From the NCBI GenBank assembly GCA_024403035.1, contig JAKSSP010000001.1, forward strand, positions 62,001 to 126,000: 64,000 nt of DNA, given 5' to 3'. Origin of the DNA: Mogibacterium sp. (lineage in GTDB: Bacteria > Bacillota > Clostridia > Peptostreptococcales > Anaerovoracaceae). Within the stretch, counting starts at the first letter, position 1, and the number at the start of each line of letters is the position of its first letter. A program made the position numbers and the translations under genes. Shown piece after piece: positions 33,634-42,056 of this stretch. The notes under the pieces were generated by a model that saw nothing but the letters and a program-made list of their open reading frames with translations, was not told the DNA's origin and searched no databases.

Positions 33634-34217
33634 TAATTATCTCCTTTTATCTTTTTCCAGACCCAATCCCTTGCTTCTATAGTGTCTTTGTGTATAGCTC
33701 TTTCTTTTGTTTCAAGATACCATATCGTGAACTCAAGGATCTCAAAACACGCTCTGTCTATGTCAGTTTGCGCCAGCTGCTGGTAATATTTAAGGTCATT
33801 GTAAGTTCTGTTTTCCTCAACGGCGTCAGCCACAAAAATCAGCTGTTCAAGCAGTGACATTCCGCTTCTTCCCGTGGTGTGATACCTAACAGCATTGAGA
33901 ACATCCTTGTCATCTACACCAAACTCATTCTCAAGTATGGCTGCCGCCACCTTTGAATGAGCCAGCGCATTGTTCCCGATCAGTTCTTCAGGGAGACCGT
34001 ACTTTTGCACACAGCTGTCCATGCGGTCCTGATCGAAATTTTTTGCTATATCGTGATATCTGCCGGCGAATCTTGCTTTTTCGATATCCTCTCCCCATAT
34101 TTCGGCAAGACGGACCGCCATGTCCTCGACACCGAGCGAATGCCTGTATCTGCTTTCCTTGAGGTTCTCTTTCATGAACCTTTCCAAAGCTTTTTTATCT
34201 GTACAGTTGATGCTCAA
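33633..34217 (-). CDS. yqeK: YqeK-type HD-domain phosphohydrolase (Ap4A hydrolase candidate)
   Basis: A 194-residue HD-domain protein. YRHSLGVEDMAV gives the first metal His, AGRYHDIAKNF the HD pair, and HSKVAAAILENEFG with AVRYHTTGRSGMS the remaining conserved His residues. YqeK enzymes symmetrically cleave diadenosine tetraphosphate. The start is a TTG at 34217 with AGAGG about nine bases upstream; an internal ATG would remove the helix before the first His. It overlaps nadD by 23 bp. Confidence 0.93.
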   Translation of the reverse strand: MSINCTDKKALERFMKENLKESRYRHSLGVEDMAVRLAEIWGEDIEKARFAGRYHDIAKNFDQDRMDSCVQKYGLPEELIGNNALAHSKVAAAILENEFGVDDKDVLNAVRYHTTGRSGMSLLEQLIFVADAVEENRTYNDLKYYQQLAQTDIDRACFEILEFTIWYLETKERAIHKDTIEARDWVWKKIKGDN

Positions 34218-34800
34218 TTATGTATTCCTCTACTTCAGGCAGAACCAGTCCACTGATGGACCTGCCCTCTCTGACATTGTCTCTGATCTCAGTCGATGAC
34301 GCATCCACAGGTTCCATGTCCATCACAGTGATCTCCGCGCCGTACTCCTTTCGGAAGAATTCTATCTTCTTCAGGCCTGCTTCAGTGTCCGTATCCGGAC
34401 GCAGCGCAGTTATCAGGTGGTAGTTTATGAGGATCTCAGGTCCTTCAAACCAGGTGTCGACCTGCATTGCCGAATCGAATCCGAGAACAAAGCTCAGCTT
34501 TCCGTCGAGCATTCCGCTCCAGTGCTTCAGAGTCTCGATCGTATATGACGGACCGCCTTTGTTGAGCTCGTATCTCGACAGACAGAATGCCTTGTTATAT
34601 TTCAGGACCTTCTCTATCATGCCGCATCTGTCCATGCCGTCAGTAGTCTTGCGATCCTGTTTGAACGGAGACATATGCGCAGGCATGAAGATCAGTTTGT
34701 CTATACCGCATTCCTTAACAGCGCTGTCAGCAAGAGCGACATGTCCTATATGTATGGGGTCAAAACTGCCGCCGTATATGGCATAGTGTCGTTTTTCCAT
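34195..34800 (-). CDS. nadD: Nicotinate-nucleotide adenylyltransferase
   Basis: Joins nicotinate mononucleotide and ATP in NAD synthesis. At 201 residues, GGSFDPIHIGHVALADSA carries the nucleotidyltransferase HxGH, and SSTEIRDNVREG is the ISSTxIR-type ATP-binding motif. FMPAHMSPFKQ is also typical. It lies directly after aspS (one-base overlap). The NAD kinase that acts later in the pathway is also in the window, in a separate unit. Confidence 0.95.
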   Translation of the reverse strand: MEKRHYAIYGGSFDPIHIGHVALADSAVKECGIDKLIFMPAHMSPFKQDRKTTDGMDRCGMIEKVLKYNKAFCLSRYELNKGGPSYTIETLKHWSGMLDGKLSFVLGFDSAMQVDTWFEGPEILINYHLITALRPDTDTEAGLKKIEFFRKEYGAEITVMDMEPVDASSTEIRDNVREGRSISGLVLPEVEEYIIEHQLYR

Positions 34801-36560
34801 TATTCCTTAATGAGTTCTATGCCTAGCTCTTCGAGCTGGCCTTCGCCCGCTGGTGCCGGAGCTTCGCATACAGGGCATTCAGCAGCCTGATTCTTAGGGA
34901 ACGCGATGACCTCTCTGATGCTCTTTTCTCCGAGAAGAAGCATTACAAGTCTGTCGAGTCCGTAAGCGAGTCCTGCATGAGGAGGTGCACCGTATTTGAA
35001 GGCTTCTATCAGGAATCCGAACTTCACCTGGCACTCTTCTTCTGTAAGACCGAGCACCTTGAACATGCGGGCCTGAAGATCCTTGTCGTGAATTCTTACG
35101 CTGCCGCCGCCAAGCTCAACGCCGTTCAGAACGATGTCATATGCGTTGGCCTTGAGTCCGAGTATATCGTTATCAAGCTTGTCCAGCTCATCGAGCTTTG
35201 GCTGAGTGAATGGGTGGTGCATCGCACTGAGATTACCTTCTTCATCTTCCTCAAACATCGGGAAATCCACTACCCAGAGGAAGTTGTACTGGTTGTCATC
35301 GAGGAGTCCCATCATGCCGGCTATCCTGCGTCTTAAGAATCCGAGTGAATCGTATGTTACCTTTGGAGCGTCGCTTACGATGAATACCATGTCGCCGCTC
35401 TTTGCGCCGAATCTGTCCATGATGGCCTTCATCTCTTCTTCACTGAAGAACTTGCTGATCGATGAAGTGATCTCAGAACCTTCATACTTGATGGTAATCA
35501 GGCCCTTTGCACCGTAATGCTTTACTTCGCTGACTAGCTTGTCTATCTTCTTGCGTGAGAATTCTTCAGCACCGCCCGGCACGCAGATACCTCTGATATC
35601 TCCGCCTTCAGAGAGTGTCTTTGTGAACAGTTCGAATCCGCAGCCTTCAAAAAGATCGTTGAGCTTGACAAGTTCGATGTCGAATCTGGTATCAGGCTTG
35701 TCAGAGCCGTATCTCTCCATTGCCTCGTCATAGGACAGTCTTGGGAATGGAGTCTCGATATCGATGCCCTTGACTTCCTTCATTACTCTCTTCAGATAGC
35801 CTTCCTGAACTTCGATTACATCATCTACTCCGGCAAACGACATCTCAAGGTCAATCTGAGTGAATTCAGGCTGTCTGTCAGCTCTTAAGTCCTCATCTCT
35901 AAAGCATTTTGCGATCTGGACATATCTGTCTGTGCCGCCGACCATCAGAAGCTGTTTGAACATCTGAGGCGACTGAGGAAGAGCGTAGAAATATCCATTG
36001 TGCACTCTGCTAGGAACGATATAGTCTCTGGCGCCTTCCGGAGTAGGCTTGATTAGTACAGGCGTCTCGACTTCGGTGAAACCCTGCTCATCGAAATAAT
36101 CGCGTGTGCACTTTACGATCTTGTGTCTGAAAGTCAGATTTCTCTGCATTTTCTGCTTTCTGAGATCGAGATATCTGTACTTGAGCCTCAGCTCATCGTT
36201 TACATTGTCATCATCCTTTATGTAGATAGGAGGAGTCTCGGATGTCGAATAAATAGTAAGATCGTCAGCAAATACTTCAATATCTCCTGTAGGGATGTTG
36301 GAGTTTTTTGAACTTCTTTCCTTAACTACGCCCTTTACGCCGATGCAGTATTCACGGCTGAGACTCTTGGCTTTTTCAAGAACTTCCGCAGGAACATCTT
36401 CATTGAATGTGACTTGTGTAATTCCGGTCTTGTCTCTGATATCTACGAATACAAGGCTTCCGAGGCTTCTTGCCTTGGATACCCATCCGTTCAGTACGAC
36501 ATTCTTACCTTCGTCGGAGAGCCTGAGTTCGCCGCACATATGTGTTCTTTTATAAAGCAT
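34800..36560 (-). CDS. aspS: Aspartyl-tRNA synthetase
   Basis: A class IIb synthetase of 586 residues. It has an N-terminal OB fold for the anticodon (LNGWVSKARSLGSLVFVDIRD), motif 2 in AKCFRDEDLRADRQPEFTQ, a bacterial-type GAD insertion domain, and motif 3 in GLAYGLDRLVMLLLGEKSIR. The first codons overlap the end of hisS by 11 bp. The C terminus ends in a short Glu/Gly-rich tail. Whether it also charges tRNA(Asn) cannot be judged here. Confidence 0.96.
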   Translation of the reverse strand: MLYKRTHMCGELRLSDEGKNVVLNGWVSKARSLGSLVFVDIRDKTGITQVTFNEDVPAEVLEKAKSLSREYCIGVKGVVKERSSKNSNIPTGDIEVFADDLTIYSTSETPPIYIKDDDNVNDELRLKYRYLDLRKQKMQRNLTFRHKIVKCTRDYFDEQGFTEVETPVLIKPTPEGARDYIVPSRVHNGYFYALPQSPQMFKQLLMVGGTDRYVQIAKCFRDEDLRADRQPEFTQIDLEMSFAGVDDVIEVQEGYLKRVMKEVKGIDIETPFPRLSYDEAMERYGSDKPDTRFDIELVKLNDLFEGCGFELFTKTLSEGGDIRGICVPGGAEEFSRKKIDKLVSEVKHYGAKGLITIKYEGSEITSSISKFFSEEEMKAIMDRFGAKSGDMVFIVSDAPKVTYDSLGFLRRRIAGMMGLLDDNQYNFLWVVDFPMFEEDEEGNLSAMHHPFTQPKLDELDKLDNDILGLKANAYDIVLNGVELGGGSVRIHDKDLQARMFKVLGLTEEECQVKFGFLIEAFKYGAPPHAGLAYGLDRLVMLLLGEKSIREVIAFPKNQAAECPVCEAPAPAGEGQLEELGIELIKE

Positions 36561-37797
36561 CTGCCAGTTCCTCCCTTCTAACCTTTGTCTGTTCAGATGT
36601 TGACATGTTTTTCAATGTTATTTCGCCGCTGGCAACTTCATCATCGCCTATAACGGCTGTGTACTGAGCGCCTAGCTTATTGGCATATTTCATCTGCCCT
36701 TTTAAATTGCGCTCTCTGGTGTCTATTTCCGCTCTTATGCCTTTGTTTCTGAGTTCGTGAAGCAGTTTTACGGCATAAGTCTTGGCCTCATCGCCTATCC
36801 AGGCGAGGAATATCTGAGGGCCCTTGTCTTCTCCGAAGTCGAATCCGCAGGCATCCATCAGCAGCAGAAGCCTTTCCTTGCCGAGTCCGAACCCGACTCC
36901 AGGCATGTCAGGACCGCCGATCTCTTCTATGAGATGATCGTATCTGCCGCCTCCACAGACCGTGCCCTGAGCTCCTATCTTAGTTGTAATGAACTCGAAC
37001 GCAGTCTTGGTGTAATAGTCAAGGCCTCTGACGATCGACGGATCCACTGTGTATTTGATACCCATCGCATCCAGATAAGTCTTCAGCTCTTCAAAGTCAT
37101 TTCTGCATTCGTCACAAAGATAATCGAGCATCTTAGGGGCATCCTTTACGGCTTCCTTATCTTCCGGAGATTTGCAGTCGAGTATCCTCATCGGGTTTTT
37201 CTCAAACCTGGATTTGCATGTTTCGCAAAGGCAGTCATACTTTGGTCTCAGGAAGTCCTGGAGAGCTTTCCTGTAGACCGGTCTGCACTTTCTGCAGCCT
37301 ACGCTTGAGATGTGAAGTTCGATATCTTCGATGCCCATGCGATCGAGGAAGTCGCTGCCCAGAGCGATGATCTCTGCATCAGCCATAATTGAATGCGTTC
37401 CGAAGTTCTCTATGCCGAACTGGTGGAACTCTCTGAGTCTACCGGCCTGAGGTTTCTCGTATCTGTAGCATGGAGTATCGTAGAAGAGTTTTGTAGGCTG
37501 TGTCTCAGCATAAAGATTGCTCTCTATGAAAGCTCTTACTGCGGATGCTGTGCCTTCAGGCTTGAGCGAGATGCTGCGGCCGCCCATGTCCTCGAAGGTA
37601 TACATCTCTTTCTGGACGATGTCAGTCGTGTCTCCCACGCCCCTGTTGAAGAGATCGGTCGACTCAAAAAGTGGTGTCCTGATCTCTTTGAATCCGTATT
37701 CCATACAGATCTCAGCCCATTCTTTTTCTATGAACTGCCATTTATACGCGTCCTGAGGCAGCATGTCTTTAGTGCCTTTAGGTGCCTTGATTGCCAT
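36550..37797 (-). CDS. hisS: Histidyl-tRNA synthetase
   Basis: A class IIa synthetase of 415 residues. APKGTKDMLP at the start is typical. Motif 2 is YRYEKPQAGRLREFHQFG, and the histidine-A motif is in RGLDYYTKTAFEF. The C-terminal anticodon-binding domain is present (RNKGIRAEIDTRERNLKGQM). Between them is a cysteine-rich stretch (CRKCRPVYR; CLCETCKSRF; CDECRNDFE) seen in many clostridial HisRS and probably zinc-binding. It precedes aspS, the usual order in Firmicutes. Confidence 0.96.
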   Translation of the reverse strand: MAIKAPKGTKDMLPQDAYKWQFIEKEWAEICMEYGFKEIRTPLFESTDLFNRGVGDTTDIVQKEMYTFEDMGGRSISLKPEGTASAVRAFIESNLYAETQPTKLFYDTPCYRYEKPQAGRLREFHQFGIENFGTHSIMADAEIIALGSDFLDRMGIEDIELHISSVGCRKCRPVYRKALQDFLRPKYDCLCETCKSRFEKNPMRILDCKSPEDKEAVKDAPKMLDYLCDECRNDFEELKTYLDAMGIKYTVDPSIVRGLDYYTKTAFEFITTKIGAQGTVCGGGRYDHLIEEIGGPDMPGVGFGLGKERLLLLMDACGFDFGEDKGPQIFLAWIGDEAKTYAVKLLHELRNKGIRAEIDTRERNLKGQMKYANKLGAQYTAVIGDDEVASGEITLKNMSTSEQTKVRREELADAL

Positions 37798-37818
37798 TAT
37801 CGCTGTCCTTTCCTGAGA

Positions 37819-39213
37819 TCATCTGTAATACTCGTCCTTGCGGGCCAGCATATCGTCGAATCTCTCGCTGTATATTTTGTAATTGCTCACGTTGGCGATT
37901 CTTTCGAGCCTGTCTTCGTCCGGATAGTAAACCTTTCCAACGGCTCCGGCTCCGAGTCCTATTATCGTCTGTCTGTCCTCCATTATCCTGATATTGTATA
38001 TGGAGTGTTTTCCCGGCCTGCACCAGCCGACATTTTCAAGAGCGCCTATCTGGTGTTTCTGCCGGTATATGTAATACGGCCTGAATCCCGCTTCTGTCAG
38101 CATATCGCGTGATATGTCGAGCATGGCTGAAACGGTTGCCGCGTTTTTTCTGTAGTATGCGGGATCATTCTCTTTTAGTCTGGATCCCTTCTTCACGGAA
38201 AGCGTGTGGATAGTGATGTTGTCCGCTCCCAGATCTATGATCTCGGAAAGAGTGTCCGTGAAGTCATTCTCATCTTCTTCAGGAAGTCCTGCTATGATAT
38301 CCGCGTTGATGACATCGAAACCTGTCTCTTTGGCAAGCCTGTACCCTTTTCTGATATCGTCTGCCGTATGGTCACGTCCTATCAGCTGCAATGTCCTGTC
38401 CTTCATTGATTGAGGATTTATGCTTATGCGCGATATGCCCAGTCTCTTCAGCGTATCGAGTTTTTCTTTTGTTATCGTGTCAGGTCTCCCGGCTTCCACG
38501 GTGAACTCGAGAGCCGCAGGATCTATCCCGAATGCTTCCGATACTCCGTTTATCAGTCGGTCGAGCTGAGAAGCTGTGAGAGTCGTAGGAGTGCCTCCGC
38601 CTATGTATATGCTTTCAAGGATTGTACCGTGTTCTGTCGCTGCTTTTCCCATGTCAGCTGTTTCCTTCAGCAGATCTTCAAGGTAGACAGCATGCTCTGC
38701 GTCAGGTGCCACGTTTGAGGCGAAGCTGCAATATGCGCATCTTGTCGAGCAGAACGGGATGCCTATGTACATCGACGCTTTTTCCCAAGGGATACCCTTG
38801 ACATGAGCCAGCTGGTAAGCGGCAATATCTGCGATAAGAGAGGCTTTCTCGTCTGTCATGAGGTATCTGTCCTTCATGACATGTTCCATTTCTTCTACGG
38901 AACTTTCCCCGCATATCGTCAGCGCCGGCTTGAGCGGTCTTACTCCCGTCAGTGTTCCCCATGGAGGTCTGATTCCTGTGAGATCCGAGAGGAGTCCATA
39001 GAATTCCCTCTTGATCTCTTCCCTGTCATCCGAACCTTTTTCATTCACAAGGAAGCTGGTTTTGGAAGGCAGATATTTTATCGGATTTCCGCTGTACGGG
39101 ATGGTCTCAAAGCCATCGTCAGGCAGGAACGCCCGCGCCAGCTCCATAAAATGATAATCATCATCCACTTTGTTGATATAGAACCTATACAAACGGATTT
39201 GCCCTCTTTTCAT
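37819..39213 (-). CDS. hemZ: HemZ-type coproporphyrinogen III oxidase-like radical SAM protein
   Basis: A 464-residue radical SAM protein of the HemN/HemZ family. The Fe-S motif is in GIPFCSTRCAYCSFAS (CxxxCxxC), followed by IYIGGGTPTTLTASQL and the SAM-binding EFTVEAGRPDTITKEK. The N-terminal part (about 1-160) is the extension specific to HemZ. HemZ was named for oxygen-independent coproporphyrinogen oxidation, but its substrate in anaerobes without heme synthesis is uncertain, and no other heme gene is present here. It overlaps the upstream MBL gene and lies 21 bp before hisS. Confidence 0.88.
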   Translation of the reverse strand: MKRGQIRLYRFYINKVDDDYHFMELARAFLPDDGFETIPYSGNPIKYLPSKTSFLVNEKGSDDREEIKREFYGLLSDLTGIRPPWGTLTGVRPLKPALTICGESSVEEMEHVMKDRYLMTDEKASLIADIAAYQLAHVKGIPWEKASMYIGIPFCSTRCAYCSFASNVAPDAEHAVYLEDLLKETADMGKAATEHGTILESIYIGGGTPTTLTASQLDRLINGVSEAFGIDPAALEFTVEAGRPDTITKEKLDTLKRLGISRISINPQSMKDRTLQLIGRDHTADDIRKGYRLAKETGFDVINADIIAGLPEEDENDFTDTLSEIIDLGADNITIHTLSVKKGSRLKENDPAYYRKNAATVSAMLDISRDMLTEAGFRPYYIYRQKHQIGALENVGWCRPGKHSIYNIRIMEDRQTIIGLGAGAVGKVYYPDEDRLERIANVSNYKIYSERFDDMLARKDEYYR

Positions 39214-39778
39214 AACCTATCGTGGTAGATTCGCCATGGCCGGGATATACGATCATGTCCTCCGGAAGCGTATAAAGCTTATCGTTTATCGAGTGCAGCA
39301 ATGTGAACCAGTCTCCGGTCGGAAGGTCTGTCCTTCCGACGCTCAGCCTGAACAGAGTATCGCCTGTGAAGACTTCCCTGTCTGTAGCGAAGCATATACC
39401 TCCTGCTGTATGTCCCGGTGTCTCTATCACGCGGAGTTCGGTTTCTCCAAGAGTTATGACGTCGCCTTCCTTAAGGAGATACCCCGGCTCCGGACATCTG
39501 TGTATGCCGGAATTCATCAGTTTGAGTTCTTTTTCAGGAGCAGCGAATCTGACAGATGTATACTCCTCGAGATACTGCTTAGCAGCCAGAAAATGATCGT
39601 GATGGCCGTGTGTGAGCAGCATGTATTTGAGATAGGCGTTGTTCTGTATATCCATTCTGACCTCAAAGTCGAAATAGCCGGGGTCTATGATGGCTTTGAA
39701 GCCTGTCGCCTCGTCAGTTATCAGATATGTATTCTCCCCGTATAACCCCTGAGGGTAACACTTGATATCCAGACTCAT
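39185..39778 (-). CDS. Metallo-beta-lactamase-fold hydrolase (glyoxalase II-like)
   Basis: A cytoplasmic hydrolase of 197 residues from the ATG at 39778. It has LTHGHHDHFLAA (two-metal site), TPGHTAGGICFAT, FTGDTLFRLSVGRTDLPTG and VYPGHGESTTIGYE, the order seen in YcbL/glyoxalase II-type MBL proteins. A longer TTG-started frame adds six residues with no ribosome site. It lies between rel and hemZ, a frequent place for this gene in Clostridia. The natural thioester substrate is not known. Confidence 0.88.
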   Translation of the reverse strand: MSLDIKCYPQGLYGENTYLITDEATGFKAIIDPGYFDFEVRMDIQNNAYLKYMLLTHGHHDHFLAAKQYLEEYTSVRFAAPEKELKLMNSGIHRCPEPGYLLKEGDVITLGETELRVIETPGHTAGGICFATDREVFTGDTLFRLSVGRTDLPTGDWFTLLHSINDKLYTLPEDMIVYPGHGESTTIGYEKRANPFV

Positions 39779-39823
39779 TGGATCACTCGCTTTCAAATAA
39801 TTATTTATCGTAAATAGTGTTGC

Positions 39824-42028
39824 TTATCTTGGTCTGTAGACCTTGATCACGCCATCGACCTGTCTTAGACCGGTCAAAAGTCTCTGTATCTGATGCATAT
39901 CAGTGATCTCGACAGTAAGGAGCGTATTGGTCGTTCCGGGTTCTCCCGGTGTAAGGTTGAGCCCAACGACTTCAAGCTCGTAGTCATCACATACTTTTGA
40001 TATATCTTTGAAAAGTCCCTTGCGTTCTTCGGATACCACCTGTATGTCGGCAAAGTACTTTCTGTTTTCGCTTGGGCTGTCCCAGAAGACATCTATAAGT
40101 CTTCCGCGGTCTTCTTCTCTCAGGTTCTTTATGTTGACGCAGTCTGTCCTGTGTACGGTTATGCCTTTTCCCTTGGAAATGTATCCGATTATAGGATCTC
40201 CAGGAACAGGATTGCAGCACGTAGCGCGCCTTATAAGCAAGTTGTCAGTTCCCTTGACGATTATTCCGGATTCAGAGCCTGAAGAGTTTCTGCTGACCGG
40301 TTTCTTTATAACTTCAGGTAACTCTTGCTCTTCTGTCTTCTGTTTATGGTTGTCAGCTTCGTAGTATTCTATAAGCTTCTGACCAAGCTTGGATACCGTA
40401 CTTCCGCCGCGGGATATCTGAAGGAAAAGCTCGTTGACGTTGGAACAGTTAAAATCTTTTACCGCCTTGAGGATGTACGCGTTCTTTGTAACAAGAGCAG
40501 GATCGTAGCCTTTCTTTTTGATGTAGCTGTTTATATTGCTGCGGCCTTTGGTTACATCGCTGTCCTTGTCAGCCTTTCGCAGCCAGTTTCTTATCTTGTT
40601 CTTGGCGCCGGAAGTCTTGCACTTCTTAAGCCATTCATCACTTGGACCGGATGAGTTGGAGTTCGTTATGATCTCAACGATGTCGCCGTTCTGCAGCTGA
40701 TGGTCGATAGTGACCATCTTGCCGTTTACTTTTGCTCCTACGCATCTGATACCTACGTCTGTATGGATCTTGAAAGCAAAGTCCAGAGGAGTGCTTTCGG
40801 CAGGAAGTTCCATAACGTCTCCGCCCGGCGTAAAAACGAATACCTGATTGTTGAAGAGGTCTACTTTTACGGTCTCAAGGAACTCAACAGAGTCATCCGC
40901 TTCCTTCTGCCATTCAAGGGCCTGTCTAAGCCACGCAAGCTTCTGTTCGCTATCATCTGAATCTCCGGAGACCTTGCCCTCCTTGTATTTCCAGTGAGCC
41001 GCGACACCGTATTCGGCTATGCGGTGCATCTCGTAAGTCCTTATCTGGACCTCGAAAGGCTCTCCGTTGTCTCCAAGCACCGTTGTATGGATCGACTGGT
41101 ACATGTTAGGCTTAGGCATCGCTATGTAATCCTTAAAGCGGCCCGGTATAGGCTTCCATCTGTTGTGGACGAGTCCCAGCGCCGCGTAACAGTCTTTTAC
41201 GGTAGATACGAGTATTCTCGCAGCCAGTATGTCGAAAATCTCGTCTATCTCTTTCTGCTGGACTATCATCTTGCGGTAAATGCTGTACAGATGCTTTGCC
41301 CTGCCCTTTACATCATGCTGTATGCCGGCTTCGTCGAGTTCTTGTGAGATGATCCCCGTGAGAGTTTTGAGGTTTTTCTCATACTCAGGTTTCCTCTTCT
41401 CTACCGCGTCGACGAGTTTTTTGTATTCATCAGGATGAAGATACTTGAGTGAAAGATCTTCCAGTTCGAACTTTATGTTGAAGATACCGAGTCTTCCGGC
41501 AAGAGGAGCATAGATCTCAAGGGTTTCTTTAGACTTTATCTCCCTCTTTTCCGGAGCCATATACTCGAGGGTACGCATATTATGCAGTCTGTCGGCAAGC
41601 TTTATTATCAGGACCCTGATGTCCTTAGACATCGCAAGGAACATCTTCCTGAAGTTCTCTGCCTGCGCGGTCTCGGTAGTGTCATATGAGATGTTTGTCA
41701 GCTTGGTTACGCCTTCTACAAGATCCGCGATCTTTTCATCAAAGTCTGAAGCAAGCTGGTCTCTGGTATACTTTGTATCTTCGATAGCGTCATGCAGGAG
41801 ACCGGCTATGATAGTTTCATTATCCATACCAAACCCGGCCAATATCTTAGCTACGGCTACCGGGTGAATGATGTACGGTTCTCCGCTCTTGCGAAATTGC
41901 CCGTCATGTAATCTACGGGCAATCTCGTAAGCTTTGATAATGACCGAGTCATCGTATTTCGGATTGATCTCGCTCATATCCTGTATGAACTTTTCCGTGG
42001 ACAGATCTATCTGTTTAGGTTCAGCCAT
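39824..42028 (-). CDS. rel: Bifunctional (p)ppGpp synthetase/hydrolase Rel
   Basis: Controls the stringent response. At 734 residues it has a complete set of domains. The HD hydrolase domain has ILAGFGMDNETIIAGLLHDA and AIEDTKYTRDQL. The synthetase domain covers about 230-350, with RFKDYIAMPKPNMYQSIHTT. A TGS domain holds VFVFTPGGDVMELPAESTP. A zinc-finger-like region includes RATCCNPVPGDPIIGYI, and the C-terminal ACT domain ends the protein. Both active centres look intact. A GGAGAAGGT site precedes the ATG. It follows secDF by 28 bp and leads into a long translation-related run. Confidence 0.96.
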   Translation of the reverse strand: MAEPKQIDLSTEKFIQDMSEINPKYDDSVIIKAYEIARRLHDGQFRKSGEPYIIHPVAVAKILAGFGMDNETIIAGLLHDAIEDTKYTRDQLASDFDEKIADLVEGVTKLTNISYDTTETAQAENFRKMFLAMSKDIRVLIIKLADRLHNMRTLEYMAPEKREIKSKETLEIYAPLAGRLGIFNIKFELEDLSLKYLHPDEYKKLVDAVEKRKPEYEKNLKTLTGIISQELDEAGIQHDVKGRAKHLYSIYRKMIVQQKEIDEIFDILAARILVSTVKDCYAALGLVHNRWKPIPGRFKDYIAMPKPNMYQSIHTTVLGDNGEPFEVQIRTYEMHRIAEYGVAAHWKYKEGKVSGDSDDSEQKLAWLRQALEWQKEADDSVEFLETVKVDLFNNQVFVFTPGGDVMELPAESTPLDFAFKIHTDVGIRCVGAKVNGKMVTIDHQLQNGDIVEIITNSNSSGPSDEWLKKCKTSGAKNKIRNWLRKADKDSDVTKGRSNINSYIKKKGYDPALVTKNAYILKAVKDFNCSNVNELFLQISRGGSTVSKLGQKLIEYYEADNHKQKTEEQELPEVIKKPVSRNSSGSESGIIVKGTDNLLIRRATCCNPVPGDPIIGYISKGKGITVHRTDCVNIKNLREEDRGRLIDVFWDSPSENRKYFADIQVVSEERKGLFKDISKVCDDYELEVVGLNLTPGEPGTTNTLLTVEITDMHQIQRLLTGLRQVDGVIKVYRPR

Positions 42029-42056
42029 ACCTTCTCCTGAATGCTGATGTTAATAA

